Below are positions 16,978 through 27,000 of a DNA stretch of 64,000 nucleotides, in pieces. Made by a program: the position numbers and the translations under genes. The notes below the pieces were generated by a model that was given only the letters and a program-made list of their open reading frames with translations, did not search any database and was not told the DNA's origin. Origin of the DNA: Knufia peltigerae. Its lineage: Eukaryota; Ascomycota; Eurotiomycetes; Chaetothyriales; Trichomeriaceae. Each line of letters begins with the position of its first letter. Positions within the stretch are counted from its first letter, which is position 1. The DNA lies in assembly GCA_030247855.1 (NCBI GenBank), contig JAPDRN010000049.1, positions 1-64,000 of the forward strand, in the 5' to 3' direction.

Positions 16978-18126
16978 GTGGATTTCAGCTTTACCGAAGA
17001 GCAGTTGATGCTGCAGGACGTTGCGCGCCGGATCGCGCAGGAGAAGATCGCCCCGAGTGCGGAGCACCATGACCGTACTGGCGAGTTCCCGCTGGACAAC
17101 ATCCGCCTGCTGGGCGAGAACGGCCTGATGGGCATCGAAGTGCCTGCCGAATATGGTGGCGCGGGCATGGACCCGATCGCGTACGTGCTGGCGATGGTGG
17201 AGGTCGCCGCCGGTGATGCTGCGCACTCGACCATCATGTCGGTCAACAATTCGCTGTTCTGCAACGGCATCCTGACCCATGGCAGCGAAGCACAGAAGCA
17301 GAAATACGTGCGCGCCATCGCCGAGGGCGAGGCCATCGGTGCGTTCGCGCTGACCGAGCCGCAGTCGGGCTCGGACGCCACAGCGATGCGTTGCCGTGCG
17401 ATCAAGCAGGCCGATGGCAGCTATGTCATCAACGGCAAGAAGAGCTGGATCACCTCCGGACCGGTGGCCAAGTACATCGTGCTGTTCGCGATGAGCGAGC
17501 CGGACAAGGGCGCGCGTGGCATCACCGCGTTCATGGTCGACACCGACAAGGCCGGTTTCGGCCGCGGCAAGACCGAACCGAAGCTGGGCATCCGTGCCTC
17601 GGCCACCTGCGAGATCGAGTTCAACGATTACGTGGCGCAGCCCGAAGACGTGCTGGGCCAGGAAGGCGAGGGCTTCAAGATCGCCATGGGCGTACTTGAC
17701 GCCGGTCGTATCGGCATCGCCTCGCAGGCGATCGGCATCGCCCGTGCCGCCTATGAGGCGACCCTGGAGTACGTGAAGGACCGCAAGGCCTTCGGTGCGG
17801 CTATCGGCACCTTCCAGATGACCCAGGCGAAGATTGCCGACATGAAGTGCAAGCTGGATGCGGCGCTGCTGCTGACCTTGCGTGCGGCGTGGGTGAAGGG
17901 TGAGGGCAAACGCTTCAGCAACGAGGCGGCCATCGCCAAGCTGACTGCATCGGAAGCGGCGATGTGGATCACCCATCAGGCCGTGCAGATCCATGGCGGC
18001 ATGGGCTATTCCAAGGAAATGCCGCTGGAGCGCTACTTCCGTGATGCCAAGATCACCGAGATCTACGAAGGCACCTCGGAGATCCAGCGCCTGGTGATCG
18101 CCCGCAACGAGACCGGGCTGCGTTGA
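16978..18126 (+). CDS. Acyl-CoA dehydrogenase (short/branched-chain type)
   Basis: 382 aa, the usual length for a soluble tetrameric FAD acyl-CoA dehydrogenase; makes the trans-2-enoyl-CoA in fatty-acid or branched-chain amino-acid breakdown. Starts with GTG, chosen because GGGAGGG lies 6-8 bases upstream and DFSFTEEQLMLQ is the normal N-terminus. Signatures: FALTEPQSGSDA (FAD/substrate contact), SWITSGPVAKYIVLF, and catalytic Glu364 in IYEGTSEIQRLVIAR; QIHGGMGYSKEMP near the C-terminus. Sequence resembles butyryl/isobutyryl-CoA enzymes. Exact chain specificity cannot be told. Stands alone, diverging from sahR-metH. Confidence 0.93.
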   Translation: MDFSFTEEQLMLQDVARRIAQEKIAPSAEHHDRTGEFPLDNIRLLGENGLMGIEVPAEYGGAGMDPIAYVLAMVEVAAGDAAHSTIMSVNNSLFCNGILTHGSEAQKQKYVRAIAEGEAIGAFALTEPQSGSDATAMRCRAIKQADGSYVINGKKSWITSGPVAKYIVLFAMSEPDKGARGITAFMVDTDKAGFGRGKTEPKLGIRASATCEIEFNDYVAQPEDVLGQEGEGFKIAMGVLDAGRIGIASQAIGIARAAYEATLEYVKDRKAFGAAIGTFQMTQAKIADMKCKLDAALLLTLRAAWVKGEGKRFSNEAAIAKLTASEAAMWITHQAVQIHGGMGYSKEMPLERYFRDAKITEIYEGTSEIQRLVIARNETGLR

Positions 18127-18134
18127 TATTCCTG

Positions 18135-18163
18135 TGCCGCGCCGCTGCAATGGCGGCGCGGCA
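18135..18163 (+). terminator. Strong GC hairpin after acyl-CoA dehydrogenase
   Basis: 11-bp perfect stem (TGCCGCGCCGC / GCGGCGCGGCA, 7-base loop) starting 9 bases after the stop codon. There is no T run, so it is either a hairpin-only terminator or an RNA-stabilising stem. Confidence 0.5.
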
Positions 18164-18270
18164 GTAATCCAAGCCATGCATGGATGGCGTTACGTCCAGA
18201 TGGCGTGCCCGACTCTGGCCCCCGGACATCCATGCTGCTCTAATGCGGTTCGTTTTTCTGGAGATACCAC

Positions 18271-18558
18271 ATGATCTACCGCGGCTGGGGCTTCATGACG
18301 CTGGTGACGCCGATCGCAGGCATCCTCTTGCTGGCGTACTTCTTCCCGAACGACGGCCCCAAGGGCAACATTCCGCTGCAGCAAGTGCTGCTGGGCGGTG
18401 GCATCGGTGCGGCAGTGAACGTGCTGCTGGGCCTGTGGCTGAACCGTGTGCCCCGGCAGAAGGGTGAGGCCGCACCCCATCATTTCTTCTTCGTGCCGAT
18501 GCAGTGGGCTGCGCTGATTCTCGTTGCAGTGTGCGTGGTGACCGCCTTGCTGCGCTGA
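18271..18558 (+). CDS. Small integral membrane protein, unknown function
   Basis: 95 aa. Three hydrophobic segments: residues about 7-25 (GFMTLVTPIAGILLLAYFF), 38-56 (QVLLGGGIGAAVNVLLGLWL) and 74-95 (VPMQWAALILVAVCVVTALLR), with a short polar loop PRQKGEAAPHH between the last two. Predicted inner-membrane. I do not recognise a named family. Followed by a paired SMAG repeat and a terminator shared with the convergent RND gene. Confidence 0.75.
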   Translation: MIYRGWGFMTLVTPIAGILLLAYFFPNDGPKGNIPLQQVLLGGGIGAAVNVLLGLWLNRVPRQKGEAAPHHFFFVPMQWAALILVAVCVVTALLR

Positions 18559-18576
18559 TACGTCGCCTTGGCAAGC

Positions 18577-18640
18577 GCCAACCAAGGTTGGCGGCTACCG
18601 GGCATGCCGCTGCTTTGGTAGATGCCAACCTTGGTTGGCA
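18577..18640. repeat. SMAG repeat pair, inverted orientation
   Basis: Two palindromic units facing opposite ways: GCCAACCAAGGTTGGC followed by CTAC (18577-18598, minus orientation), and GTAG followed by TGCCAACC-TT-GGTTGGCA (18618-18640, plus orientation). The stem sequence (CCAACC/GGTTGG) recurs at 30947-31079 and 36601-36660. Confidence 0.85.
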
Positions 18641-18660
18641 TGGATTCAAAAGCAGCAAAG

Positions 18661-18690
18661 AAAAAGGCCCCGGATCTCTCCGGGGCCTTT
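18661..18690. terminator. Bidirectional intrinsic terminator
   Basis: A run, stem GGCCCCGG / CCGGGGCC with 6-base loop, then T run (TTT CTCGTTT). It lies between the convergent small membrane protein gene and the RND pump gene. Confidence 0.85.
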
Positions 18691-18712
18691 CTCGTTTCAA
18701 CTCACCGTCGGA

Positions 18713-21700
18713 TCAACGATCCGGGCGGTGGGCGGATTCCGCATCACGCTGGCGGCCGAGGAATTCCTTCGACGGTTCATCCAGCTTGTCGCCCAGCATG
18801 CGCCGCACGACCACGAAGAACACCGGAATCATCAACAGGCCGAGCAGGGTGGCGAACAGCATGCCGCCGATCACGCCGGTACCGATGGCGTGACGCGAGT
18901 TGGCGCCGGCACCGGTGGAGATCGCCATCGGAATGACACCCATGATGAACGCGAAGGACGTCATCAGGATCGGGCGGAACCGCAGGCGCGCCGCTTCGAT
19001 GGTGGCATCGCGCAGGGTCTTGCCCGCCGCACGCTGCTCCACCGCGAACTCCACGATCAGGATCGCGTTCTTCGCGGCCAGGCCGATCACCGTGATCAGG
19101 CCGATCTTGAAGAACAGATCGTTCGGCAGGCCACGCATCATCGACAGGGCGAGTGCACCCAGCACGCCGAGCGGTACCACCAGCAGCACCGCCACCGGGA
19201 TCGACCAGCTTTCATACAGCGCGGCCAGGCACAGGAACACCACCACGATGGACAGCACCAGCAGCAGCGTCGCGGCGTTGCCGGCCAGGATTTCCTGGTA
19301 GGACAGGCCGGACCAGTCGTAGCCGAAGCCCGCCGGCAGGTCGTCGTTGACGATGCCTTCCATCGTCTGCATCGCTTCACCCGAGCTGGTGCCCGGTGCC
19401 TGCGAACCGACGATGTTGATTGCCGAGTAGCCGTTGTAGCGGCTCAGCGACGGCGGTGCCGAGACCCATTCGGACTTGACCACCGTGCTCAACGGGATCA
19501 TCGCGTTGGTGCCATCGGCATTGGTGGTCAGGCTGGACGGGCTGTAGAAGCTCTTCAGCGATTCCTGGCCGGTGCGATACGGACCATCGGCCTGCATGGT
19601 CACGCGCTTGATGCGGCCTTCGTAGAAGAAGTCGTTGACGTACACCGGGGCCAGCATCAGCTGGATGGTGCTGTACACGTCCGACACCGACATGCCCATC
19701 GACTGCGCCTGCACGCGGTCCACGTGCAGCTGCAGCTGCGGGGCGTTTTCCAGGCCGTTCGGGCGCACGCCGACCAGGTGGTCCGGCTTCTGCGCGGCCT
19801 GGCCGAGCAGGATGTTGCGGGCCTGGGTCAGCTGCTCGTAACCGGCACCACTACGGTCCTGCAGCCACATGTCGAAGCCACCGAACTGCCCAAGGCCCTG
19901 CACGGTCGGAAGATTGACCACGAAGATCTGCGCTTCCTTGATGCCGTAGAACGCGCCGTTCATGTTCTGGATGAATTCCGGAGCAGTGAACTTGCGCTCT
20001 TCCCACGGTTTCAGGCGGATGAAGCCCATGCCCACGTTCTCGCCGGAGCCGACGAAGCTGAAACCGGCCACCTGCAGCATGCCTTCATAGCCATCCTGCT
20101 TCTCCAGAATGCCGCGCATCTGTGCGAACGCTTCGTTGGTCTGGCTCTTGGTCGAGCCCGGCGGCAACTGCACGATCGCCAGTGCATAGCCCTGGTCTTC
20201 TTCAGGCAGGAAGCTGCCCGGCATGCGGGTGAACAGGAAACCGCACAGCGCGGTCAGCACCACGAACAGGATCATCCAGCGTGGTGCATGGCGCACCGCC
20301 GAGGTGATGTGGCCCACATAGGTGTGGCTGATCTTGTCGTAGTACTTGTTGAAGGTGCGGTAGACGATGTTCGGGTTGTCGTTGTGCGTCGGCTTGAGGA
20401 ACGTCGCGCACAGCGCCGGGGTGAAGCCCAGTGCCAGGAATGCCGAGAACGCCATCGAGATGGCGATGGTCAGGGCGAACTGCTTGTAGATTTCACCGGC
20501 CGCACCGCCCTGCAGGGCGGAGGGGATGAACACCGCCGCCAGCACGACCGTGATGGCCACCACCGCGCCGGTGATCTGGGTCATCGCCTTCTGCGTGGCC
20601 GGCTTCGGCGCAAGGCCTTCCTCGGTCATGATGCGTTCGACGTTCTCGATCACCACGATCGCGTCATCGACCACGATGCCGATCGCCAGCACCATCGCAA
20701 ACAGGGTCAGCTGGTTGATCGTGAAGCCGATCATCCACATGCCCAGGAACGTACCCAGCAGGGCCACCGGAATGACCAGGGTCGGGATCAGGGTGGCGCG
20801 GAAGTTCTGCAGGAAGATCAGCATCACCAGGAACACCAGCAACACGGCTTCGAACAGGGTCTTAACCACTTCCTGGATCGAGATCTTGACGAAGGTGGTG
20901 CTGTCGTACGGCGAGAACCAGGTGACGCCGGACGGGAAGCTGGGCTGCAGCTCGTCCATCTTGCCGCGCACGGCCTCGGCCACGTTCAGGGCGTTGGCGC
21001 CTGGCAGCAGCTGGATCGCGAAGGCGCCGGTGGGCTTGCCGTTGTACTGGGTATCGAAGCCGTAGTTGTTGGCACCGAAGGCGACGCGGGCAATATCCTT
21101 CAACAGCACGCGCGAGCCATCAGCATTGGCCCGCAGGATGATGTTCTCGAACTCCTGCGGCGAGCTGAAGCGACCTTCGGCCGACACCGTGGCGGTGAAG
21201 TGCTGGCCTTCCGGCGACGGGTCGGAGCCCAGCGCACCTGCAGCGAACTGCACGTTCTGCGCGCGTACCGCCGCCAGCACCTGGCTGGCCGACAGGCCGT
21301 AGCCCTGCATCTTTTCCGGGTTGAGCCAGATGTTCATGGCGTACTCGGAACCGAACTGCTGGGTGCTGCCGACGCCGGGGATGCGCGAGACCTGGTCGAG
21401 CACGCGCGAGCCGACGATGTCGTTCAGCGCGTCACGGTTGATGGTCGGCGTATCGGACTGCAGCGCCACCACCATCAGGAAGCCGGCGTTGGCCTTGGCC
21501 ACCACCACGCCCTGCTGGGTGACTTCCGAAGGCAGTCGCGGCGTGGCCAGCGAGACCTTGTTCTGCACCTGCACCTGGGCGATGTCCGGATCGGTACCGG
21601 TCTCGAAGGTCAGGGTGATCGAGGCGCGGCCGTTGGACGCGGACGAGGAGCTGAAGTACAGCAGGTGATCGATACCGGTCAGCTGCTGCTCGATCACCTG

Positions 21701-21886
21701 GGTGACCGACTTCTCCGTGGTATCCGCGCTCGCGCCCGGGTAGGTGGCCGAGACGGTCACCTGCGGCGGGGCGATGTTGGGGTAGGACTCTACGCCGAGG
21801 TTGAGGATCGCGATCACGCCGCTGAGCGAGATCAGGATCGCCACCACCCAGGCGAAGACTGGATGTTCGATGAAAAATTTAGGCAT
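18713..21886 (-). CDS. RND multidrug efflux transporter, inner-membrane pump (HAE1/AcrB family)
   Basis: 1057 aa. Proton-driven trimeric pump that exports drugs and other amphipathic compounds from periplasm or inner membrane. N-terminus MPKFFIEHPVFAWVVAI is typical of AcrB/MexB. The 12-membrane-segment layout has two large periplasmic loops (about 30-340 and 560-870). The proton-relay Asp pair is in AIGIVVDDAIVVIENVERIM of TM4, and FxPALCATFLKP follows. Ends in a short basic tail. It is the last gene of the tetR-MFP-pump operon; no outer-membrane channel gene follows, so it must borrow one (TolC/OprM-like). Which Sme pump this is (SmeGH is one possibility) cannot be settled from memory. Confidence 0.95.
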   Translation of the reverse strand: MPKFFIEHPVFAWVVAILISLSGVIAILNLGVESYPNIAPPQVTVSATYPGASADTTEKSVTQVIEQQLTGIDHLLYFSSSSASNGRASITLTFETGTDPDIAQVQVQNKVSLATPRLPSEVTQQGVVVAKANAGFLMVVALQSDTPTINRDALNDIVGSRVLDQVSRIPGVGSTQQFGSEYAMNIWLNPEKMQGYGLSASQVLAAVRAQNVQFAAGALGSDPSPEGQHFTATVSAEGRFSSPQEFENIILRANADGSRVLLKDIARVAFGANNYGFDTQYNGKPTGAFAIQLLPGANALNVAEAVRGKMDELQPSFPSGVTWFSPYDSTTFVKISIQEVVKTLFEAVLLVFLVMLIFLQNFRATLIPTLVIPVALLGTFLGMWMIGFTINQLTLFAMVLAIGIVVDDAIVVIENVERIMTEEGLAPKPATQKAMTQITGAVVAITVVLAAVFIPSALQGGAAGEIYKQFALTIAISMAFSAFLALGFTPALCATFLKPTHNDNPNIVYRTFNKYYDKISHTYVGHITSAVRHAPRWMILFVVLTALCGFLFTRMPGSFLPEEDQGYALAIVQLPPGSTKSQTNEAFAQMRGILEKQDGYEGMLQVAGFSFVGSGENVGMGFIRLKPWEERKFTAPEFIQNMNGAFYGIKEAQIFVVNLPTVQGLGQFGGFDMWLQDRSGAGYEQLTQARNILLGQAAQKPDHLVGVRPNGLENAPQLQLHVDRVQAQSMGMSVSDVYSTIQLMLAPVYVNDFFYEGRIKRVTMQADGPYRTGQESLKSFYSPSSLTTNADGTNAMIPLSTVVKSEWVSAPPSLSRYNGYSAINIVGSQAPGTSSGEAMQTMEGIVNDDLPAGFGYDWSGLSYQEILAGNAATLLLVLSIVVVFLCLAALYESWSIPVAVLLVVPLGVLGALALSMMRGLPNDLFFKIGLITVIGLAAKNAILIVEFAVEQRAAGKTLRDATIEAARLRFRPILMTSFAFIMGVIPMAISTGAGANSRHAIGTGVIGGMLFATLLGLLMIPVFFVVVRRMLGDKLDEPSKEFLGRQRDAESAHRPDR

Positions 21887-21900
21887 GACGGAAGGTCCCG

Positions 21901-23166
21901 TTACTGCTTGTTCGAATCGGTGGCGGCCGGCTCGGCCTTGTCGGCCTGGTCAGCCTTGGCCGGTGCCTTGGCGTCGGCCGGAGCTGCGGCAGGCGCGCCC
22001 GGAGCAGCAGCGCCAGCGGCAGGCTTGCCGTTGGCGTCCTGGCCCGGGGTCCACGGCTTGGCCGTGGCCGGCGTGCCTTCCTTGACCTTCTGCACGCCGG
22101 CGACGACCACCTTGTCACCAGCGGCCAGGCCCTCGCTGACCAGCCAGTTGCCGTTCTGCGCGCCGTCGGTCTTGACGTTCTTGCGGACGACCTTGCCGTC
22201 GGCGCCGACCACCATCACATAGCCGCCGGTGGTGTCACGCAGCAGCGCCTGCTGTGGCACCAGGTAGGCGTTGTTGCGCTCGCCCAGGTTGGCCTGGAAG
22301 CTGACGAAGGCGCCCGGCAGCAGGATCTTCTGCGGGTTCGGCAGCACCGCACGCAGCGACACTGCGCCGGTGGCCGGGTCGACCGTGGTCGAGGAGAAGT
22401 CCAGCGTGCCCGGTTCGCTGTAGGTGCTGCCGTCGGCCAGCTTGACGTTGACCGTGGCCTTGCCGTCGCCGGACAGGGCCAGCGTGCCCTTGGCCTGCTG
22501 CGCACGCAGCTGGGTCAATTCATCCACGCTGAGCGAGAAGTTCACGTACAGCGGATCGAGCTGGTCCACGGTGGTCAGCAGGGTTACATCGCCCTGGCCG
22601 ACCAGCGCGCCCTCGGTCACCTGCTGCTTGTTGGCCACGCCACTGATCGGGGCGGTGACGTTGGTATAGCCCAGGCTGATGCGGCTGCTGGTCACCGAGG
22701 CTTCGGCCTGCTTGACCGCGGCCAGCGCGGTGCGCTCGGCCGACTCGGCGTTGTCCAGGTCGGCCTTGGACACGAACTTCTGTGGTGCCAGCGAACGGGC
22801 GCGGTCAGCGGCGACCTTGGCATTGGCGTAGGTCGCGCGTGCCGAAGCCAGCTGGGCTTCGGAGGCGCTGAGCGAGGCGCGCAACGGTGCCGGATCGATC
22901 AGGAACAGGGTCTGGCCCTGCTTGACCTCGCTGCCTTCCTGATAGACGCGCTTGAGCAGCACGCCGGGGACGCGGGCGCGCACATCGGCGCTGCGGAACG
23001 GCGACAGGCGACCGACCAGCTCGCGCTGCAGCGGCAGGGTCTGCGGCTTGGCGTCGATCACGCCCACCTCCGGCGGTGGAGGCGTCGGCTGTTCCGGCTT
23101 CTTGCAGGCAGCTACGGCGACAGCAACGGCGCACGTCAAGGCAAGGGTGCGGAGTGGGGCGGTCAT
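21901..23166 (-). CDS. RND efflux periplasmic adaptor (membrane fusion) lipoprotein
   Basis: 421 aa. Bridges the pump and an outer-membrane channel. Lipoprotein signal with Cys21 in VAVAACKKP. Then a barrel-sandwich half (VEVGVIDAKPQTLPLQRELVGRL...), an alpha-hairpin (about 95-165, ASEAQLASARATYANAKVAADRARSL) and beta-barrel domains as in AcrA/MexA. The last 50 residues are Ala/Pro/Lys-rich low complexity, longer than in AcrA. Its ATG overlaps the tetR stop by one base (TGATG), and the pump gene starts 14 bp after its stop. Confidence 0.94.
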   Translation of the reverse strand: MTAPLRTLALTCAVAVAVAACKKPEQPTPPPPEVGVIDAKPQTLPLQRELVGRLSPFRSADVRARVPGVLLKRVYQEGSEVKQGQTLFLIDPAPLRASLSASEAQLASARATYANAKVAADRARSLAPQKFVSKADLDNAESAERTALAAVKQAEASVTSSRISLGYTNVTAPISGVANKQQVTEGALVGQGDVTLLTTVDQLDPLYVNFSLSVDELTQLRAQQAKGTLALSGDGKATVNVKLADGSTYSEPGTLDFSSTTVDPATGAVSLRAVLPNPQKILLPGAFVSFQANLGERNNAYLVPQQALLRDTTGGYVMVVGADGKVVRKNVKTDGAQNGNWLVSEGLAAGDKVVVAGVQKVKEGTPATAKPWTPGQDANGKPAAGAAAPGAPAAAPADAKAPAKADQADKAEPAATDSNKQ

Positions 23167-23822
23167 CAGGAGGAACTCCGGGGTTGGTTTGAAGGCGGGG
23201 CCGGCGAGGGCTGCGGCGCGAACGCGCGCAGGAAGCCATCGACGGAGAACTCTGCCCAGCGTCGACGCAACGCTGCGTCATCACGATGGGGGGTATGGAA
23301 GCGCTGTTTGTCGAAATCCTGACCGGCGATCATGCTCAGCAGCAGTTCGGCCATGAAGTGCGGGTCGTCATGCCGCAGCAGACCACGACTGCAAACGGTT
23401 TCAATCCATTCAGCAAGATGAAGTGTCAACGCGCCGGCGCCATGCCGGTACAGCGTACGCGCCTCTTCGGGAAACTGTGCTGCGTCGGCGGCGATCAGGC
23501 GACAGGCCTGGCCGACGTGGGGCTGGTTGAAGTGCTCCAGGAAGTCGGTGGCGAACTGCAGCAGGCTGCCACGCAGGTCGTCACCGCGGAGTGCACGCAG
23601 CATGGCGCCGGTCGCGTGACCGACGTGGCGCTGCATCACCCGCCGCAGCAGGGCCTGCTTGTTGCCGTAGCGCGAGTACAGGGTCTGCTTCGAGCAGCCT
23701 GCATGCTGGGCGACCGCATCCATGCTCATCTGCATGCCCTGTTGGGCCAGCAGTTCGCGCACGGCATCGAACACGCGCTCATCACGCGCGTCGAGGGCGA
23801 CAGGAAGGTAGGCCGGATTCAC
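23166..23822 (-). CDS. TetR-family repressor of the RND operon
   Basis: 218 aa from the GTG at 23822 (VNPAYLPVALDARDERVF...). The frame is open further upstream to 23978, but the helix-turn-helix (VAQHAGCSKQTLYSRYGNKQALLRRV) would then start unusually late, and the promoter-operator palindrome at 23827-23842 would lie inside the gene, so the short form is preferred. The C-terminal ligand domain (about 75-200) resembles AcrR C-terminal regions (FMAELLLSMIAGQDF). First gene of the operon, coupled to the adaptor gene by TGATG; it likely represses itself and the pump. If the -10 is TATAGT at 23835-23830, the mRNA would begin at or next to the GTG (leaderless). Confidence 0.8.
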   Translation of the reverse strand: MNPAYLPVALDARDERVFDAVRELLAQQGMQMSMDAVAQHAGCSKQTLYSRYGNKQALLRRVMQRHVGHATGAMLRALRGDDLRGSLLQFATDFLEHFNQPHVGQACRLIAADAAQFPEEARTLYRHGAGALTLHLAEWIETVCSRGLLRHDDPHFMAELLLSMIAGQDFDKQRFHTPHRDDAALRRRWAEFSVDGFLRAFAPQPSPAPPSNQPRSSS

Positions 23823-23826
23823 GCGG

Positions 23827-23842
23827 TGGACTATACCGTCCA
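23827..23842. promoter_or_regulatory. Predicted TetR operator over the RND operon promoter
   Basis: TGGAC-TATACC-GTCCA, a perfect 5-bp inverted repeat with 6-base centre. The centre on the minus strand is TATAGT, a good -10 box, and lies 7-13 bases before the GTG start of the repressor gene. The minus-strand -35 is weak. The layout fits repressor occlusion of the promoter. Confidence 0.55.
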
Positions 23843-24072
23843 GTTCAGGATTGTGGAATCGCGCCGATGTTGCCGCATGTGTCTTCCGGTAACACATTTT
23901 GCCGATCCTGTCGGCAACGCCACGCGACGGTGATGCCCATACCGGTGCGAACTGAATAGGGCATCTAAACCGCAGCAAACCCGAATCTGGTTATTCCGTC
24001 CTGCAGCAAGGCCTTTTCTTGCGGTAGGGCTACAATTTCATTTTCCCAACTGAGCAAGCGCGCCGCTCTGCC

Positions 24073-27000
24073 ATGAAACCGCAAAAAACCGCAGCCAAGA
24101 CCGTGAAAAACAAAAGCAAACCAGTTGAGTCGGAGGTCGCAGTGACCGCTGGTTTCTCCCTGGAGCCGGTGTACACGGCCTTGCGCAAGCGTTACCCCGC
24201 GGCCGCTCAGGCCGAGGCAGTGGCATTCGCAGCCGATTTCTACAAGCGCATGGAGGCGGACGAGTTCCCCCACCACAGCGCTGAGGAGTGGGCCGCGCTC
24301 GCAGCCGAAACACTGGAATTCGCCCGTGCCCGCAAGGCCGGCAAGGCCAATGTCCGCGTGTTCAATCCGACCGCGAAGGCCAATGGTTGGGAATCGCCGC
24401 ACACCGTGCTGCAGATCATCAACGACGACATGCCGTTCCTGGTCGACACCGTGACCATGTCGCTGGCCGAGCATGGTGTTGGCGTGCATGTGCTGGGCCA
24501 CCCGGTGCTGCATTTCACCCGTGACAAGGCCGGCAAGCTGACCAAGGTCGGCGAGGGCCAGCTGGAATCGGTGATGCTGCTGGAGATCGACCGCCAGCCG
24601 GCCGAAGCCATGGCAGGCATCGAGCAGGCCATCAACAAGGCGCTGGATGAAGTGCGCGCCATCGTGCGCGACTGGCAGCCGATGCAGGACAAGGCGCTGG
24701 CGCTGGCCGATGACCTCGGCAGCCGCCAGCTGCCGGTCGACGCTGCCTCGCGCAAGGAAGCACAGGAATTCCTGCGCTGGGCCGCCGACAACCACTTCAC
24801 CTTCTTCGGCTACCGCGAGTACCGCGTCGAGAAGCAGGGCAAGGAAGAAGTACTGGCGCCGCTGAACGATACCGGCCTGGGCCTGATGCGCGGCAAGGAC
24901 AAGTCGGCCGCCCGTCCGGTCAAGACGTTGGCCGCCCAGGGCCTGAACACCACGTCCGGGCTGAAGGACGCGTTGATCCTGACCAAGACCAATGCCCGTT
25001 CGCGCGTGCATCGCGCCGGTTACATGGACTACATCGGCGTGCTGGAATTCGACGCCAAGGGCAAGATCATCGGCGAACAGCGCTTCCTCGGCCTGTTCAC
25101 CTCCAGCGCCTACAACCGCCGCCCGTGGGAAATCCCGCTGGTGCGTCAGCGCTACGAATACGTGATGAAGCAGTCCGGCCTGGCCGGCTCCAGCCATAGT
25201 GGCAAGGCCCTGCGCCACATCCTGGAAACCCTGCCGCGCGAAGAACTGTTCCAGTCCAGCGAGGACGAACTGTTCCGCACCGCGATGGGCGTGCTGGGCC
25301 TGCAGGAGCGTGTGCGCAGCCGCCTGTTCCTGCGTCGCGACAAGTACAGCCGTTTCATTTCCGCGCTGGTCTACCTGCCGCGCGAGCGTTTCAACACCGA
25401 CGTGCGCCTGCGCATCGAAGCGATGCTCAAGGAAGCACTGCACGGCGAGTACGTGGACAGCTCGGTGGTGCTGGGTGAATCGCCGTTGGCCCAGGTGCAC
25501 CTGATCGTGCGTCCGAAGCCGGGCGAAATGCTCGACGTCGATACCGCCGAACTGGAGCAGAAGCTGGCCCAGGTGCTGCGCAACTGGCAGGACGATCTGC
25601 GCGAAGCGCTGGTCACCCGCCATGGCGAAGCCGAAGGCCTGCGCATTGCTGCGCGTATCGGCAAGGCGCTGCCGGCCGGTTACATCGAAGACAACAGCAC
25701 CGCCGTTGCCGCCAACGATGTCAGCCAGCTCGATGCGCTGACCGGCCCGGATGACCTGCGTTTGAGCCTGCAGGCCGTGCCGCGCGAATCCGGTGATGGC
25801 TTGCGCCTGAAGCTGTATCGCCAGCTGGATGACATCCCGCTGTCGGACGCGCTGCCGATGATGGAAAACATGGGCCTGCGCGTGATCGCCGAGCGTCCGT
25901 ACCGCCTGTCGGTGGACAACGCACCGGTGTACGTGCAGGACTTCGAGGTCGAATCGACCGCCGGTGCGATCGATGCGGCCAGTGTCGACGAAGCCTTCGG
26001 TGAGACCTTTGCCCGCGTCTGGCACGGCGATGCCGAGAACGATGCCTTCAACCGCCTGGTGCTGGCTGCCGGTCTGCACTGGCGCCAGGTCGCCATGCTG
26101 CGCGGCTACTGCAAGTACTTGCTGCAGACCGGCGTGCCGTTCTCGCAGGCGTACGTCGAAGGTACCTTCACCCGCTATCCGCTGCTGGCGCGCCTGCTGG
26201 TGGAACTGTTCGAAGCCCGCTTCGATCCGGCCACCGGCCATGAAAGCAAGGAAGACATCGCCGCCGGCCAGGCGCAGCTGAAGGCCCACCTCGAGGTGCT
26301 GGCTGCCGGCGACGAGGCCACCCTGAAGGTGCTCAAGACCGTGGTCGACGCCCGCAAGGGCGACCGCGATGCGCAGATGCAGGCCGCGCGCGAAGCGCTG
26401 CTGAAGCTGATGGACCGCGTGTCGAGCCTGGACGAGGACCGCATCCTGCGTTCCTTCATGGGCGTGATCGATGCGACCCTGCGCACCAGCTACTACCAGA
26501 CCGATGCCAACGGCCAGCATGGCCATGTCATCAGCTTCAAGTTCGATTCGGCCCTGGTGCCGGACCTGCCCAAGCCGCGTCCGTACCGCGAAATCTTCGT
26601 GTACGGCCCGCGCGTGGAAGGTACCCACCTGCGCTTCGGTGCCGTCGCCCGTGGCGGCCTGCGCTGGTCGGATCGTCGCGAAGACTTCCGTACCGAAGTG
26701 CTGGGCCTGGTCAAGGCACAGATGGTCAAGAACACCGTCATCGTGCCAGTCGGCGCGAAGGGCGGCTTCTTCGCCAAGATGCCGCCGGTGAATGGCGATC
26801 GCGATGCGATCTTCGCCAACGGCGTGGCCTGCTACAAGCTGTTCATCCAGGGCCTGCTGGACATCACCGACAACATCGTCAACAACAAGATCGTGCCGCC
26901 GGTGGATGTCGTGCGCCATGACATGGACGATCCGTACCTGGTGGTGGCTGCCGACAAGGGCACCGCGACCTTCTCCGACATCGCCAACGGCCTGGCCATC

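Noticed and set aside
18635..22222. 1195-aa open frame antisense to the RND pump and adaptor
   Set aside because: Same mirror effect; composition (His, Gln, Arg, Asp) is that of a shadow frame, and it runs through the terminator at 18661-18690 and past two gene borders.
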